Assembly (NCBI GenBank): GCA_003215655.1
Contig: QCKB01000001.1
Coordinates: 186,001 to 250,000 of the forward strand
Reading direction: 5' to 3'
Length of the DNA stretch: 64,000 bases
Source of the DNA: Prochlorococcus sp. AG-409-J16
GTDB taxonomy: Bacteria; Cyanobacteriota; Cyanobacteriia; PCC-6307; Cyanobiaceae
In this document: positions 8,500 to 15,995 of the stretch, in pieces
How positions within the stretch are numbered: the stretch's first letter is position 1
How the letters are laid out: every line of letters begins with the position of its first letter
The notes under the pieces: model-generated
The model's input: only the letters and a program-made list of their open reading frames with translations
What the model was told of the DNA's origin: nothing
Database searches by the model: none
Position numbers and translations under genes: made by a program

Positions 8500-8517
8500 G
8501 ATAATGATATTGATATT
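8500..8517 (+). promoter_or_regulatory. Candidate Fur-type site (three GATAAT-like hexamers)
   Basis: Three tandem hexamers GATAAT, GATATT, GATATT run from 8500 to 8517, about 50 bases before the ABC ATPase start. This matches the hexamer-array view of a Fur box. Two of the three units differ from GATAAT at one position. The stretch is AT-rich, so a chance match is possible. Confidence 0.4.
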
Positions 8518-8568
8518 AATTGCCATAGATCCATATGGTAATTAAAATGCAGAAAAATCACCAATTAA

Positions 8569-9360
8569 ATGAATATTAAACAGAAGTGGCTTGAAATAAG
8601 TTCACTTGAAGTATGGATAGAAAATAATAAAGTATTTAGAGACATAAATTTAAATATAGCAATTGGCGAGAATACTGTTATTCTTGGAGAGAATGGTTCA
8701 GGTAAAAGTACGCTTGTAAAGTTAATAAGTAGAGATATATACCCTGTAATTAGAGAGTATTCTAGTCTTAAAATATTTGGAGAGGAAAAATTTAATTTAT
8801 GGGACCTAAGAAAGAATATAGGATTTTTCTCTACAGAATTAGTGGTAAGAAACAATAGCAATAAAACAATCTTCGAAATATTAGTCTCAGCATTCTACGG
8901 TTCATTGATTAATGGTCCAAAAATAAAAGCAGACCGATTCCAAAAAGAACGAGTTATTGAGGTCCTAAAACAGTTTGATCTAACACATTTAAGTGATTCT
9001 AAGTTCTCTGAATTATCAGATGGTCAAAGAAGAAGGACCTTAATTGCAAAGGCCATTATTCACAAACCAAAGGTATTAATACTAGATGAACCAATTATTT
9101 CTCTAGATATAAAATCTAAATACAAACTACTGTATATTCTAAATAATCTATGTGAAGATGGTACAACTATTTTAATGCTAACACACCAAGTTGATTCAAT
9201 ATTCAAATCGATAAATCGTGTCCTTTTTATGAAAGGTGGGGAAATAATTAAAGATGGAAAACCAGAGCAAATACTTACTTCAACCAACTTATCTGAGCTC
9301 TATCAAATCAAATTAAGAATAATAGAGCATAATGGATATAGACAATTACTACCCTTTTAG
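8569..9360 (+). CDS. Stand-alone ABC transporter ATPase
   Basis: A 263-residue nucleotide-binding protein with every ABC element: Walker A GENGSGKST at 40-48, signature LSDGQ at 149-153, Walker B VLILDEP at 169-175 and the switch His206. The degenerate signature, the ENGSGKST loop and the length resemble ModF/YlmA-like ATPases. No permease or substrate-binding gene lies beside it, so partner and substrate are unknown. A GATAAT-type hexamer array lies just upstream and flavodoxin precedes it, so iron-linked expression is a reasonable inference. The gene is clearly AT-rich and Lys/Ile-rich. Confidence 0.85.
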   Translation: MNIKQKWLEISSLEVWIENNKVFRDINLNIAIGENTVILGENGSGKSTLVKLISRDIYPVIREYSSLKIFGEEKFNLWDLRKNIGFFSTELVVRNNSNKTIFEILVSAFYGSLINGPKIKADRFQKERVIEVLKQFDLTHLSDSKFSELSDGQRRRTLIAKAIIHKPKVLILDEPIISLDIKSKYKLLYILNNLCEDGTTILMLTHQVDSIFKSINRVLFMKGGEIIKDGKPEQILTSTNLSELYQIKLRIIEHNGYRQLLPF

Positions 9361-9421
9361 GAACAAAAATAAAACTATATCTAGTTTAATCAATCGATTA
9401 ATGGTTAAACTGAACTAATGT

Positions 9422-9625
9422 CTATATGAATATAAACATAAAAAAGATAACAATAAACATAATCACGAAGAATCTACGAAGACCTATTTTTCTAACTATT
9501 AAAGGTGATGTACTTGAAGCACTGCTGATGGGTTGTCCACATTTGACGCAGATCATACGTCCTGCAAGTGCTCGATCTGCTCGAAAACTTGTTCCCCCAC
9601 AATTTTGACAATAAATCCTACTCAT
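9422..9625 (-). CDS. Small zinc-ribbon membrane protein
   Basis: A 67-residue protein. The N-terminal half has a C6-x2-C9 ... C26-x2-C29 zinc ribbon (YCQNCGG, CVKCGQP). After a Ser/Thr-rich linker comes one strongly hydrophobic C-terminal span (residues about 50-67) ending FMFIFI. The plan is a metal-binding head on a tail anchor. I know no assigned function. It is convergent with the ABC ATPase gene. The intact cysteine pattern makes it more likely real than the antisense frame. Confidence 0.65.
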   Translation of the reverse strand: MSRIYCQNCGGTSFRADRALAGRMICVKCGQPISSASSTSPLIVRKIGLRRFFVIMFIVIFFMFIFI

Positions 9626-9717
9626 TATTTATCAAAACCAAAGCCATATTGAGTACTCCTAGAGAAGTGCATTAAGAACATAAGCATCATATGAGTAAAG
9701 AGGATAATTTATTTAAA

Positions 9718-10485
9718 TTATTTGGTTAAATCTGGAACCCAGTTTTCAAGAAACCGTAAAGGTTGCCGCATCGTCTCAGAATAAGAAAGTAATGACTTGG
9801 AATAATACGAATATAAAAAATTATCATTTTCCGATATTAAAAAAGTTCCACCTCTCTGAGTTAAGTATAAACCATTCAACATGTAGAGCTTCCAGTTAGA
9901 AATTACTTCAATCATGTTAGCAAGCCTATGAGTAGCCAACTCAAATGGTCTTTGAAACCCTTCTCCACCTGCAGCCTTAAATATGGAAGCAGAAAATGAT
10001 GGAAGTTTTCCTAATCTGATAACCACATCATTTCTAAATATCTGGGATGATTTAGGATCACCTATATATCCTCTAACAACCTCTTTTATAGTACCCTTTG
10101 ATCCTAAGCCTGCGCACATGAGAAGTAAGTTTAAATAAGTTAATGAAAAGAATTCGAGACCTTTATCTAGCCCAAAAGAATTATGAATTACATTATTTGG
10201 AAAAACATAAAGGTGCTCTTTGGGTATTCCAGTATAATTACAGAACCTATTTTTTGATTCTTCATTCCCTATAGCAATTATACAAAGACTGATGCAAGCT
10301 TTTTTTAGCTTAGGAAGTATAGGTACAATCAGTTGAATATATTCAATACTATCAAAATCGCCCAAAAGTCCAACAAAAATGACAAGTCTCTTAGTTCTAT
10401 TTTTCAATAATATAGGCATTTGAACTTTTGAATATTTAGAGAAGTCAAACCTATAAGGAATATCCTTAGCATGACAATTTGTCAT
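9718..10485 (-). CDS. Peroxiredoxin-like-2 / AhpC-TSA-type thioredoxin-fold protein
   Basis: A 255-residue protein whose central region (KRLVIFVGLLGDFDSIEYIQ, then CISLCIIAIGNEESKNRFCN and TGIPKEHLYVFP) matches the AhpC-TSA_2 (Prx-like 2) pattern common in cyanobacteria. The usual peroxidatic CxxC is not obvious: Cys occurs at KACISLC and NRFCN, but no classical active site is visible. The C-terminal half (GGEGFQRPFELATHRLANMI, then LTQRGGTFLI) is typical of these cyanobacterial proteins. The role is probably redox-related but unproven. It is divergent from the ferritin gene. Confidence 0.6.
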   Translation of the reverse strand: MTNCHAKDIPYRFDFSKYSKVQMPILLKNRTKRLVIFVGLLGDFDSIEYIQLIVPILPKLKKACISLCIIAIGNEESKNRFCNYTGIPKEHLYVFPNNVIHNSFGLDKGLEFFSLTYLNLLLMCAGLGSKGTIKEVVRGYIGDPKSSQIFRNDVVIRLGKLPSFSASIFKAAGGEGFQRPFELATHRLANMIEVISNWKLYMLNGLYLTQRGGTFLISENDNFLYSYYSKSLLSYSETMRQPLRFLENWVPDLTK

Positions 10486-10673
10486 AAATGATTCTCAATC
10501 TAATATTGTAAATTATAATAGACAAGTCTAAATATTGACATTAAAATACTATATAGAATAGGTTTCAGAAGAATTTCACACCCAAGATCTATAAAAATCC
10601 TTTCAGTAAATAATTACTATGTATATGCTTTTTAAAAATTCAAAGCAATAGAATAGTAGCAATAACTATTAAG

Positions 10674-10685
10674 GGAAAGCTTTCC
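10674..10685. promoter_or_regulatory. 12-base palindrome at the ferritin start
   Basis: GGAAAGCTTTCC is a perfect palindrome ending 9 bases before the ferritin ATG at 10695, in the position a ribosome-binding site would take. As DNA it could be an operator; as RNA it could sequester the start region. It resembles GGAACGTTCC at 5956-5965 upstream of the Rieske gene in having GGAA and TTCC ends. Confidence 0.4.
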
Positions 10686-10694
10686 TTAAAACCA

Positions 10695-11228
10695 ATGCAA
10701 GACCTAACAAAAGCAATCAATAACCATTTGGCTTGTGAGTTTCAAGCTAGTCATACCTATCTAGCAATGTCAATTTGGCTTAGAGAAAAGGATCTAGCAG
10801 GTTTTTCTGCCTATATGCAAAAAAAGAGTGTTGAAGAAAGAGGGCATGCAGATCGATTAATTGGATATCTTGTTGATTGTGATGAACAAGTAGAGCTTCC
10901 TAGTGTTGAAGCCCCACAGCGGAGCTGGACATCTACTCAAACTCTTTTTGACCAAGTCTACGAAATGGAGCAAGCTGTTACAGCTTCAATAAACAGAATA
11001 TATTCCATTGCCGAGCAAGCTGGGGAGAGAAGTGCTACCGCCATGCTTGATTGGTTTGTAGCAGAACAACTTCAAGAAGAAGCAGAAGCAAGGTTTGTTC
11101 GCAAACGGTTAAGACTAGCAAGTGATAATAGTGCTGCATTACTATTGCTAGATCAACAATTTATAGATGGGAATGCTCTATCAACAGTTATTGGGAACAT
11201 CTCAGGTCTAACTAATAAACCCAAATAA
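10695..11228 (+). CDS. Ferritin (bacterial FtnA type)
   Basis: A 177-residue four-helix iron-storage protein that oxidises Fe(II) and stores it as mineral. Ferroxidase ligands are visible: Glu in CEFQASHTYLAM (helix A), the E-x2-H pair in VEERGHADRL (helix B), Glu in YEMEQAV (helix C) and Glu in AEQLQEEAEA. The tryptophan and length fit FtnA. It is followed by the Pcb gene on the same strand. A second ferritin of a different subtype lies at 13999-14577. Confidence 0.95.
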   Translation: MQDLTKAINNHLACEFQASHTYLAMSIWLREKDLAGFSAYMQKKSVEERGHADRLIGYLVDCDEQVELPSVEAPQRSWTSTQTLFDQVYEMEQAVTASINRIYSIAEQAGERSATAMLDWFVAEQLQEEAEARFVRKRLRLASDNSAALLLLDQQFIDGNALSTVIGNISGLTNKPK

Positions 11229-11643
11229 ACTATAATTAAATATGGAATAATAGAATCTTTTCTAAGCTTATAATTCACCTTATAGTGTAATCATTTATAT
11301 CTAATTGACTAGAAAATAATAAAGTCATAACTTAGTATTATTTTCATAATAAATGAATATATATTATCTATCCAAGATCAATGAAGATACTAATGAGTAT
11401 CAATTCCTTTTAGGGGGGCGAAGCAAAAGATGAAGCTAACTGCTTAAACTTCCATCAGTTAACTTCTTGGGTGGCTTTAAATAAATAAGCGCAAACCAAC
11501 ATATTGTTCTCAATCAAATGCAATTATGTATCCAATGATATTGTCGAGATGTTCTAAAGTTGACACACGTAATAAGCCATGTGAAGCGCTTAGTAATCTC
11601 TTGGAACTAATAAATAAATTATCAGAGCCTTTGCTTCTATCTC
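11229..11643. other. Long leader/intergenic region upstream of pcb
   Basis: About 415 bases between ferritin and pcb. The largest + frame is a 26-codon ORF at 11353-11433 (starts MNIYYLSKINEDTNEYQ), not well supported. A hairpin is possible at 11432-11466: GAAG-c-TAACTG pairs with CAGTTA-a-CTTC around a 13-base loop. ATTATGTATC (11523-11532) is shared with the isiB upstream region. ACACG-N8-CATGTG-like half sites lie near 11565-11583. Confidence 0.5.
11432..11466 (+). promoter_or_regulatory. Hairpin in the pcb upstream region
   Basis: GAAG (11432-11435) and TAACTG (11437-11442) pair with CAGTTA (11456-11461) and CTTC (11463-11466), with a single C-A mismatch and a 13-base loop. No U-run follows, so it is not a standard terminator for the ferritin gene. 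It lies 178 bases before the pcb start. Confidence 0.35.
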
Positions 11644-12699
11644 GTGCAGACCTACGGGAACCCGAATGTTACCTATGACTGGTACGCGGGCAATTCTGGG
11701 GTAACAAACCGTTCAGGGAAATTCATCGCCGCCCATGCAGCTCATGCTGGCCTGATGATGTTCTGGGCAGGTGCGTTTACCCTCTTTGAACTAGCTCGCT
11801 ATGATCCCTCATTGCCTATGGGCAATCAGAGCTTGATCTGCTTGCCTCATCTTGCGGGCTTAGGAATTGGAGGAATTGACGGCGGTGTGATTACCGAGCC
11901 TTATGGCTGCACAGTGGTCGCAGTTCTCCACCTTATTTTCTCTGGAGTTTTGGGTGCAGGTGGCCTCTTGCATTCAATGAAATATGAAGGAGATCTTGGA
12001 AGCTACCCAGAAGGTAGCCGACCTAAGAAATTCGACTTCGAATGGGATGATCCCAACAGGCTTACTTTTATTCTTGGTCATCACCTAATTTTCCTTGGTC
12101 TTGGCAACATTCAATTCGTTGAATGGGCAAGAATTCATGGCATTTGGGATTCAGCCCAAGGTGTTACCCGTCAGGTTCAATACAACCTTGACCTTGGGAT
12201 GATCTGGAATCACCAAGCTGACTTCCTAGCAATTAATAGCCTCGAGGATGTAATGGGAGGCCATGCTTTCCTAGCATTCTTTACCATCATTGGTGGTGCA
12301 TTTCATATTGCTACCAAGCAATTTGGTGAGTACACCGAGTTCAAAGGAAAAGGTCTTCTTTCTGCTGAAGCCGTTCTTTCTTACTCCCTAGCTGGAGTTG
12401 GATATATGGCATTTGTTGCAGCGTTCTGGTGCTCTACTAACACCACCATTTATCCAACAGAACTATATGGTGATGTTCTAAAGCTCCAATTCGATTTTGC
12501 TCCTTACTTTGTTGATACAGCTGATCTACCCGCGGACGTTCACACCGCTAGAGCTTGGCTTTCAAACGTTCATTTCTATCTTGGCTTCTTCTTCCTGCAA
12601 GGTCATTTATGGCATGCACTAAGAGCTATGGGATTTGACTTCAAACGTATTGGCAAAGCCTTTGAGAATATGGAAAGTGCCAAAATTACAGCCAAATAG
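11644..12699 (+). CDS. pcb: Prochlorophyte chlorophyll a/b-binding antenna protein Pcb
   Basis: A 351-residue, six-span antenna protein of the IsiA/CP43 family, with a GTG start giving the characteristic MQTYGNPNVTYDW N-terminus. Histidines in the helices (AAHAAHAGL, LPHLAGLG, VLHLIFSG, GHHLIFLG, GGHAFLAFF, GHLWHALRA) are the expected chlorophyll ligands. The conserved SLEDVMGGHAFLAF and NVHFYLGFFFLQGHLWHA blocks are intact, and the C-terminus ends MESAKITAK. Pcb proteins bind divinyl chlorophyll a and b around photosystem I or II. The position between ferritin and a Crp-type regulator, close to flavodoxin, suggests an iron-stress PSI-type Pcb, but the sequence alone does not settle the PSI or PSII partner. 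A strong terminator follows. Confidence 0.97.
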   Translation: MQTYGNPNVTYDWYAGNSGVTNRSGKFIAAHAAHAGLMMFWAGAFTLFELARYDPSLPMGNQSLICLPHLAGLGIGGIDGGVITEPYGCTVVAVLHLIFSGVLGAGGLLHSMKYEGDLGSYPEGSRPKKFDFEWDDPNRLTFILGHHLIFLGLGNIQFVEWARIHGIWDSAQGVTRQVQYNLDLGMIWNHQADFLAINSLEDVMGGHAFLAFFTIIGGAFHIATKQFGEYTEFKGKGLLSAEAVLSYSLAGVGYMAFVAAFWCSTNTTIYPTELYGDVLKLQFDFAPYFVDTADLPADVHTARAWLSNVHFYLGFFFLQGHLWHALRAMGFDFKRIGKAFENMESAKITAK

Positions 12700-12737
12700 A
12701 ACAATCCTCAATAGATAGTTCTCTAAATGGTTCCTTT

Positions 12738-12770
12738 AAAGGTCTCACCAATATGTGAGACCTTTTTTTT
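12738..12770 (+). terminator. Rho-independent terminator of pcb
   Basis: AAAGGTCTCAC (12738-12748) pairs perfectly with GTGAGACCTTT (12755-12765) around the loop CAATAT. The downstream arm runs into eight T residues (12763-12770). It lies 39 bases after the pcb stop. Confidence 0.93.
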
Positions 12771-13086
12771 GCCCTCATTATTTTTTCAAGCAAAAGATTA
12801 TTAAGGGGTTTTCAGAGTTTCATGATGCATTCCTACTCTTACCATCAGCGAGCAGAGCCATATACCTTGTATCTCTGTGCCATAAATCGACAAGATGGCA
12901 AGTGCTCAAGTGCTCACAATTCCACCGAATTGGAGAAATAAGCACTGTTTGTAGTGACTATCTATACAGATTCGTCATTCATCTGGTAAACGGTCTCGCA
13001 ACAAACGTCTTGCTATTGAGAATCGCTTGCAAAAGGGTACCTTTTGGGTTTAGGTTGCGAAAACTTCTCAACAAGCTCCAGGAGCA
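12771..13086. other. Intergenic region between pcb terminator and Crp-type regulator
   Basis: No well-supported gene. A 39-codon frame at 12822-12941 (starts MMHSYSYHQRAEPYTLYLCA) and a start-less frame ending at 13053 (SGKRSRNKRLAIENRLQ) look mildly protein-like and could be a decayed gene. Neither has a recognised family. Confidence 0.45.
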
Positions 13087-13680
13087 ATGAGCTTCCGTTT
13101 TCTCCCTGACGATCCAATATCAGCCGTGAGGATGCCAACAGGGCAATCAGTACTAATTGATCCTTCTGCAAGATCAGGTGATGCATGCCTTGAAGTACTT
13201 GAAGGAGTTGCACGGGTCTATTGCCCATGCGAAGAGACCGAAGGTATGACTCTTGCCTTCCTTCAAGCAGGTGATCAACTCCGAACTGATCGACTATGCA
13301 GCGAAGGTGTATGCGTAGAAGCCCTCACACCTCTTTGCTTTAGAAGTGATGCGGAAGTAAATGAAGGCGAAGGTTTTGATGCAGTAAATGAGTGGACGCT
13401 TCAATTACTACGCATAAGACATCTAGGAAGTGCAGAACAAAGGCTTCAAGCCCTATTTGCTCTTTTAGTTAACCGGCTAGGAAGAAGGTGCGGCGATTGG
13501 TGCGATCTTCCATTCCGACTAACACACGAAAGGATTGGAGAACTCATTGGTTCAACTCGAGTAACTTCCACCCGCTTAATCTCAAGGCTTAGGACCGCTG
13601 AATTATTAAACGTTCCTAGTGGTGAACCAATCCTTCGACTTGCGCCAACTCTCATCGAGTCAGCACCAATAGCCGCCTAA
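13087..13680 (+). CDS. Crp/Fnr-family transcription regulator
   Basis: A 197-residue protein with a divergent N-terminal effector domain (GQSVLIDPSARSGDACLEVL) and a C-terminal winged helix. The HTH is LTHERIGELIGSTRVTSTRL at residues about 142-161. The effector domain lacks the cAMP-binding RGExG motif of true CRP, so it may bind another ligand or none. The neighbours are pcb, two ferritins, isiB and a FutC-type gene, so control of iron-linked genes is a reasonable inference. It probably forms an operon with the 90-residue gene 15 bases downstream. A paralogous regulator is at 15986-16750. Confidence 0.88.
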   Translation: MSFRFLPDDPISAVRMPTGQSVLIDPSARSGDACLEVLEGVARVYCPCEETEGMTLAFLQAGDQLRTDRLCSEGVCVEALTPLCFRSDAEVNEGEGFDAVNEWTLQLLRIRHLGSAEQRLQALFALLVNRLGRRCGDWCDLPFRLTHERIGELIGSTRVTSTRLISRLRTAELLNVPSGEPILRLAPTLIESAPIAA

Positions 13681-13695
13681 GGGAAGGGATCCACT

Positions 13696-13968
13696 ATGCA
13701 AACATACACAATTACTAGATCTGAAAGTGTAATCGGCAGCCTATGCCGAGAAGTTGAATCAATTAGATGTAGAGGAAGAAGTATCTCTAATTCAATATTG
13801 AATAGCAAAGATGGAATATTGATATCAAGATTAAATTCTGAATTTAAACTATTACAAAAAAGACGTTTTGAGTTAATCAATTCAGTAAATAAATTAAGAC
13901 ACTCTGAATTATCTGATAACTTGTCATTAGATTTTCTAAATGAAATACTTAAAAGAGGTTTAATATAA
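13696..13968 (+). CDS. Small helical protein, cotranscribed with Crp-type regulator
   Basis: A 90-residue protein starting 15 bases after the regulator, with a purine-rich AAGGGAAGGGA stretch before the ATG. Residues about 40-72 form a helix that could be a coiled coil (SEFKLLQKRRFELINSVNKL). One cysteine pair (SLC, RCRG) is near the N-terminus. I do not recognise the family. The tight spacing suggests translation with the regulator and perhaps a shared role. Confidence 0.6.
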   Translation: MQTYTITRSESVIGSLCREVESIRCRGRSISNSILNSKDGILISRLNSEFKLLQKRRFELINSVNKLRHSELSDNLSLDFLNEILKRGLI

Positions 13969-13998
13969 TTAAATATAATATCTCTTTAGTCTTACAAA

Positions 13999-14577
13999 TT
14001 AAGCAAGCTTAGCAGGGCTATGCTTACCTTCGCTTAATTCTCCATCTATAATAAGCATCGCCGAAGGTTGATCATTAGCGAACTTAACTCTCCCCATTAA
14101 ATGAGCGAAGTCATTCTCAGAGTTAATTTGACTATCAATAGTTGGATCTAAAAAGACTGTGGTTCTCATATCAGAAGATCTCTCTGCAATTGCATACAGT
14201 TGATTTAAAGATGTAGTCACATCAGCCTCCATTTGGAAAGAGGCCTCTAGGATCTCCTGAGGAGAAGACCAATTTTGCCTTGGTGCTGGTAATTCCTGCA
14301 GTAGCACAGTCTGGCCGCGAGCTATTAGATAGTCGGCAAATTTGCAAGCATGCTCTTGTTCGCTTTTTGCTTCATTCTTAAAAAATTCAGCAAACCCCCT
14401 TAACTCCCTTTCCGCGAACCAAATTGCAATTGCAAAATAAGCTGCACTTGCGTTTCTCTCCATAGTTAGGTGTTGCTGAAAAGCTTCTACCAAAGCATCT
14501 TCCATATGCTCTGCTATTGCCCTTCCAGCAGGGCCTTTTGATACTGACAAAGAAGATTTACCTGTTAATGAAGTCAT
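13999..14577 (-). CDS. Ferritin, marine Synechococcus SynFtn type
   Basis: A 192-residue ferritin of a subtype distinct from the one at 10695. It shares the RxxxVFLDPxxxxQxxSExxFAxLxGRVKFA block and the APRQNW segment with the structurally studied Synechococcus ferritin. Ferroxidase residues are present: Glu and Tyr in MERNASAAYFAIAIW, E-x-E-H in SEQEHACKF, Glu in QMEADVTT. The ATG at 14577 is preferred over an upstream in-frame Met at 14586. A 43-residue Cys-rich frame and a repeat-rich spacer lie divergently upstream. Two ferritins close together may differ in iron handling, for example storage versus fast buffering. Confidence 0.93.
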   Translation of the reverse strand: MTSLTGKSSLSVSKGPAGRAIAEHMEDALVEAFQQHLTMERNASAAYFAIAIWFAERELRGFAEFFKNEAKSEQEHACKFADYLIARGQTVLLQELPAPRQNWSSPQEILEASFQMEADVTTSLNQLYAIAERSSDMRTTVFLDPTIDSQINSENDFAHLMGRVKFANDQPSAMLIIDGELSEGKHSPAKLA

Positions 14578-14637
14578 GATGATCACTAGATCAATTTTTC
14601 AGTAGCAAAACACACAAGCAAAATAAAGCTCACTTGA

Positions 14638-14733
14638 TGTGACAAATGATACATGAGCTCAAGAGTGAGTCACATAAATGTATCAGCTGATATCTCAGGC
14701 CTAGAATGAGATGCAATATCAAAAAGGCCTTTT
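14638..14733. promoter_or_regulatory. Repeat-rich control region between ferritin and the Cys-rich mini-gene
   Basis: Four interleaved elements occur: TGTGAC (14638-14643), TGATACAT (14647-14654), GTCACA (14669-14674) and ATGTATCA (14678-14685). TGTGAC is the inverse of GTCACA, and TGATACAT is the inverse of ATGTATCA. A perfect palindrome TATCAGCTGATA (14681-14692) and another, AAAAGGCCTTTT (14722-14733), follow. TGTGA/TCACA halves resemble Crp-family sites, and two Crp-type regulators are encoded nearby. Confidence 0.5.
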
Positions 14734-14744
14734 AGCAAGTATCA

Positions 14745-14876
14745 ATGACGAGAGCAATAGGCAGATCTATTGATGACTTTCCTGAGTCAAAGAAGACCAG
14801 TAAGGCAAAGAAAAGGAATTGCAAGAAGCATAAATGTTCCAAATGGAAGGGAGGGAAGTGTCAATGCGGGAAATAA
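14745..14876 (+). CDS. Putative 43-residue Cys/Lys-rich mini-protein
   Basis: ATG at 14745, TAA at 14874-14876. The N-terminal half is MTRAIGRSIDDFPESKK. The C-terminal 19 residues are dense in Cys, Lys and His (NCKKHKCSKWKGGKCQCGK), with four cysteines spaced C-x4-C-x7-C-x-C. It could bind metal or nucleic acid. It is divergent from the ferritin behind a repeat-rich control region and is followed by a convergent FutC-type gene. It is too short for most gene finders. No homologue is known to me. Confidence 0.5.
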   Translation: MTRAIGRSIDDFPESKKTSKAKKRNCKKHKCSKWKGGKCQCGK

Positions 14877-14921
14877 TAAACCTAAGAAATCTAAGCCTAT
14901 TATTTAATAAATAATCTAGTA

Positions 14922-15995
14922 CTAATTAAACTTGCAAGGGATTGTACCCGGAAAAAGTATTCCTGACTCACCAGGACGAAATCCAACAAAGCAATTTTCA
15001 CCAACTTGAATTGGTTGATCCAAAGGATGCTGAATGCGAAGAATAAAATCTGATAATTTCACTCGCAACCTCCAATGATTGCCTAAAAACTCTCTTCCTA
15101 AGATCTTCGCCTTTCCATTAGGGTCTCTTTTTATTTGAAGAGATTTTTCATCTATCATTAATTCATTTGCCGAAGAACCCCTTATATTTTCCACCCCTTT
15201 AATAGGTCCAAGAGGGGTAAGTATTTCTGTTCCAAAAATTTCAACTGGTACAACATTACGCTGCAGAACAAATCTCCCTACAAAGGGAGTTGCTGGTTTA
15301 TGAACAAGATTATTAGGTTCAGTACATTGGTGAAGCTCACCATCACGAAGTACTGCTACTCGATCACATATAGCAAGTGCCTCCTGAGGGTCATGGGTTA
15401 CCAAAATGCCACTTGCTGAACAACTTTTTAAAACCTTCGGAAGTTCACTTCTAAGTCTTAATCTAACCTCCACATCTAAATTCGAAAAAGGCTCATCTAA
15501 AAGGACTAAAGATGTTCCTGGGGCTAATGCTCTAGCAAGTGCTAATCGTTGTCTTTGGCCTCCTGATAATTCATGGGGGAATCGATTACGTAGATCGACT
15601 AAACCAAGAATCTCTAAAAGCCAGTTAACTCGACTTTTATCTTGTCCTCTTCTTAATCCGAAACAGACATTAGTCCATGCATCCAGATGAGGGAATAGAG
15701 CATAATCTTGAAAAACCATTCCAACACATCGATTCTCAGGAGGTTCTATGTTCCTAGAGTTTGCAACTTGTTTTCCATTTAAATATATTCTTCCTTTATG
15801 AGGACGTTCAAAGCCAGCGATCAATCTAAGAAGGGTTGTCTTTCCGCATCCAGATGGGCCTAAGATCCCTAATAACTCACCCTCTCTAATATCTAAGTTG
15901 ATTTCCTTAAGTGACCAGTTAGAAGACTTTCTGGCACCATAACAATGCCAAAGATCGTTAATACTAAGATGTGTATTAGTCAAAGCTAAGCACAA
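14922..15995 (-). CDS. futC: Iron(III) ABC transporter ATPase (FutC/FbpC type)
   Basis: A 357-residue CUT/FbpC-type ATPase. Walker A GPSGCGKT is at 46-53, the Q-loop at 96, LSGGQ at 143-147 and Walker B LVLLDEP at 163-169. A C-terminal TOBE-like extension (about 240-357) is typical of the ferric iron importers. The gene overlaps the Crp-type regulator upstream by 10 bases. No permease (FutB) or binding protein (FutA) is in this window, so they must be elsewhere. The substrate is inferred from family resemblance and iron-related neighbours; sulfate and polyamine ATPases share the architecture. Confidence 0.78.
   Translation of the reverse strand: MCLALTNTHLSINDLWHCYGARKSSNWSLKEINLDIREGELLGILGPSGCGKTTLLRLIAGFERPHKGRIYLNGKQVANSRNIEPPENRCVGMVFQDYALFPHLDAWTNVCFGLRRGQDKSRVNWLLEILGLVDLRNRFPHELSGGQRQRLALARALAPGTSLVLLDEPFSNLDVEVRLRLRSELPKVLKSCSASGILVTHDPQEALAICDRVAVLRDGELHQCTEPNNLVHKPATPFVGRFVLQRNVVPVEIFGTEILTPLGPIKGVENIRGSSANELMIDEKSLQIKRDPNGKAKILGREFLGNHWRLRVKLSDFILRIQHPLDQPIQVGENCFVGFRPGESGILFPGTIPCKFN

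Noticed and set aside
12755-13090. 111-codon + strand frame after pcb
   Set aside because: It starts inside the pcb terminator hairpin, needs a GTG start and has unusual composition; it also overlaps the regulator start.
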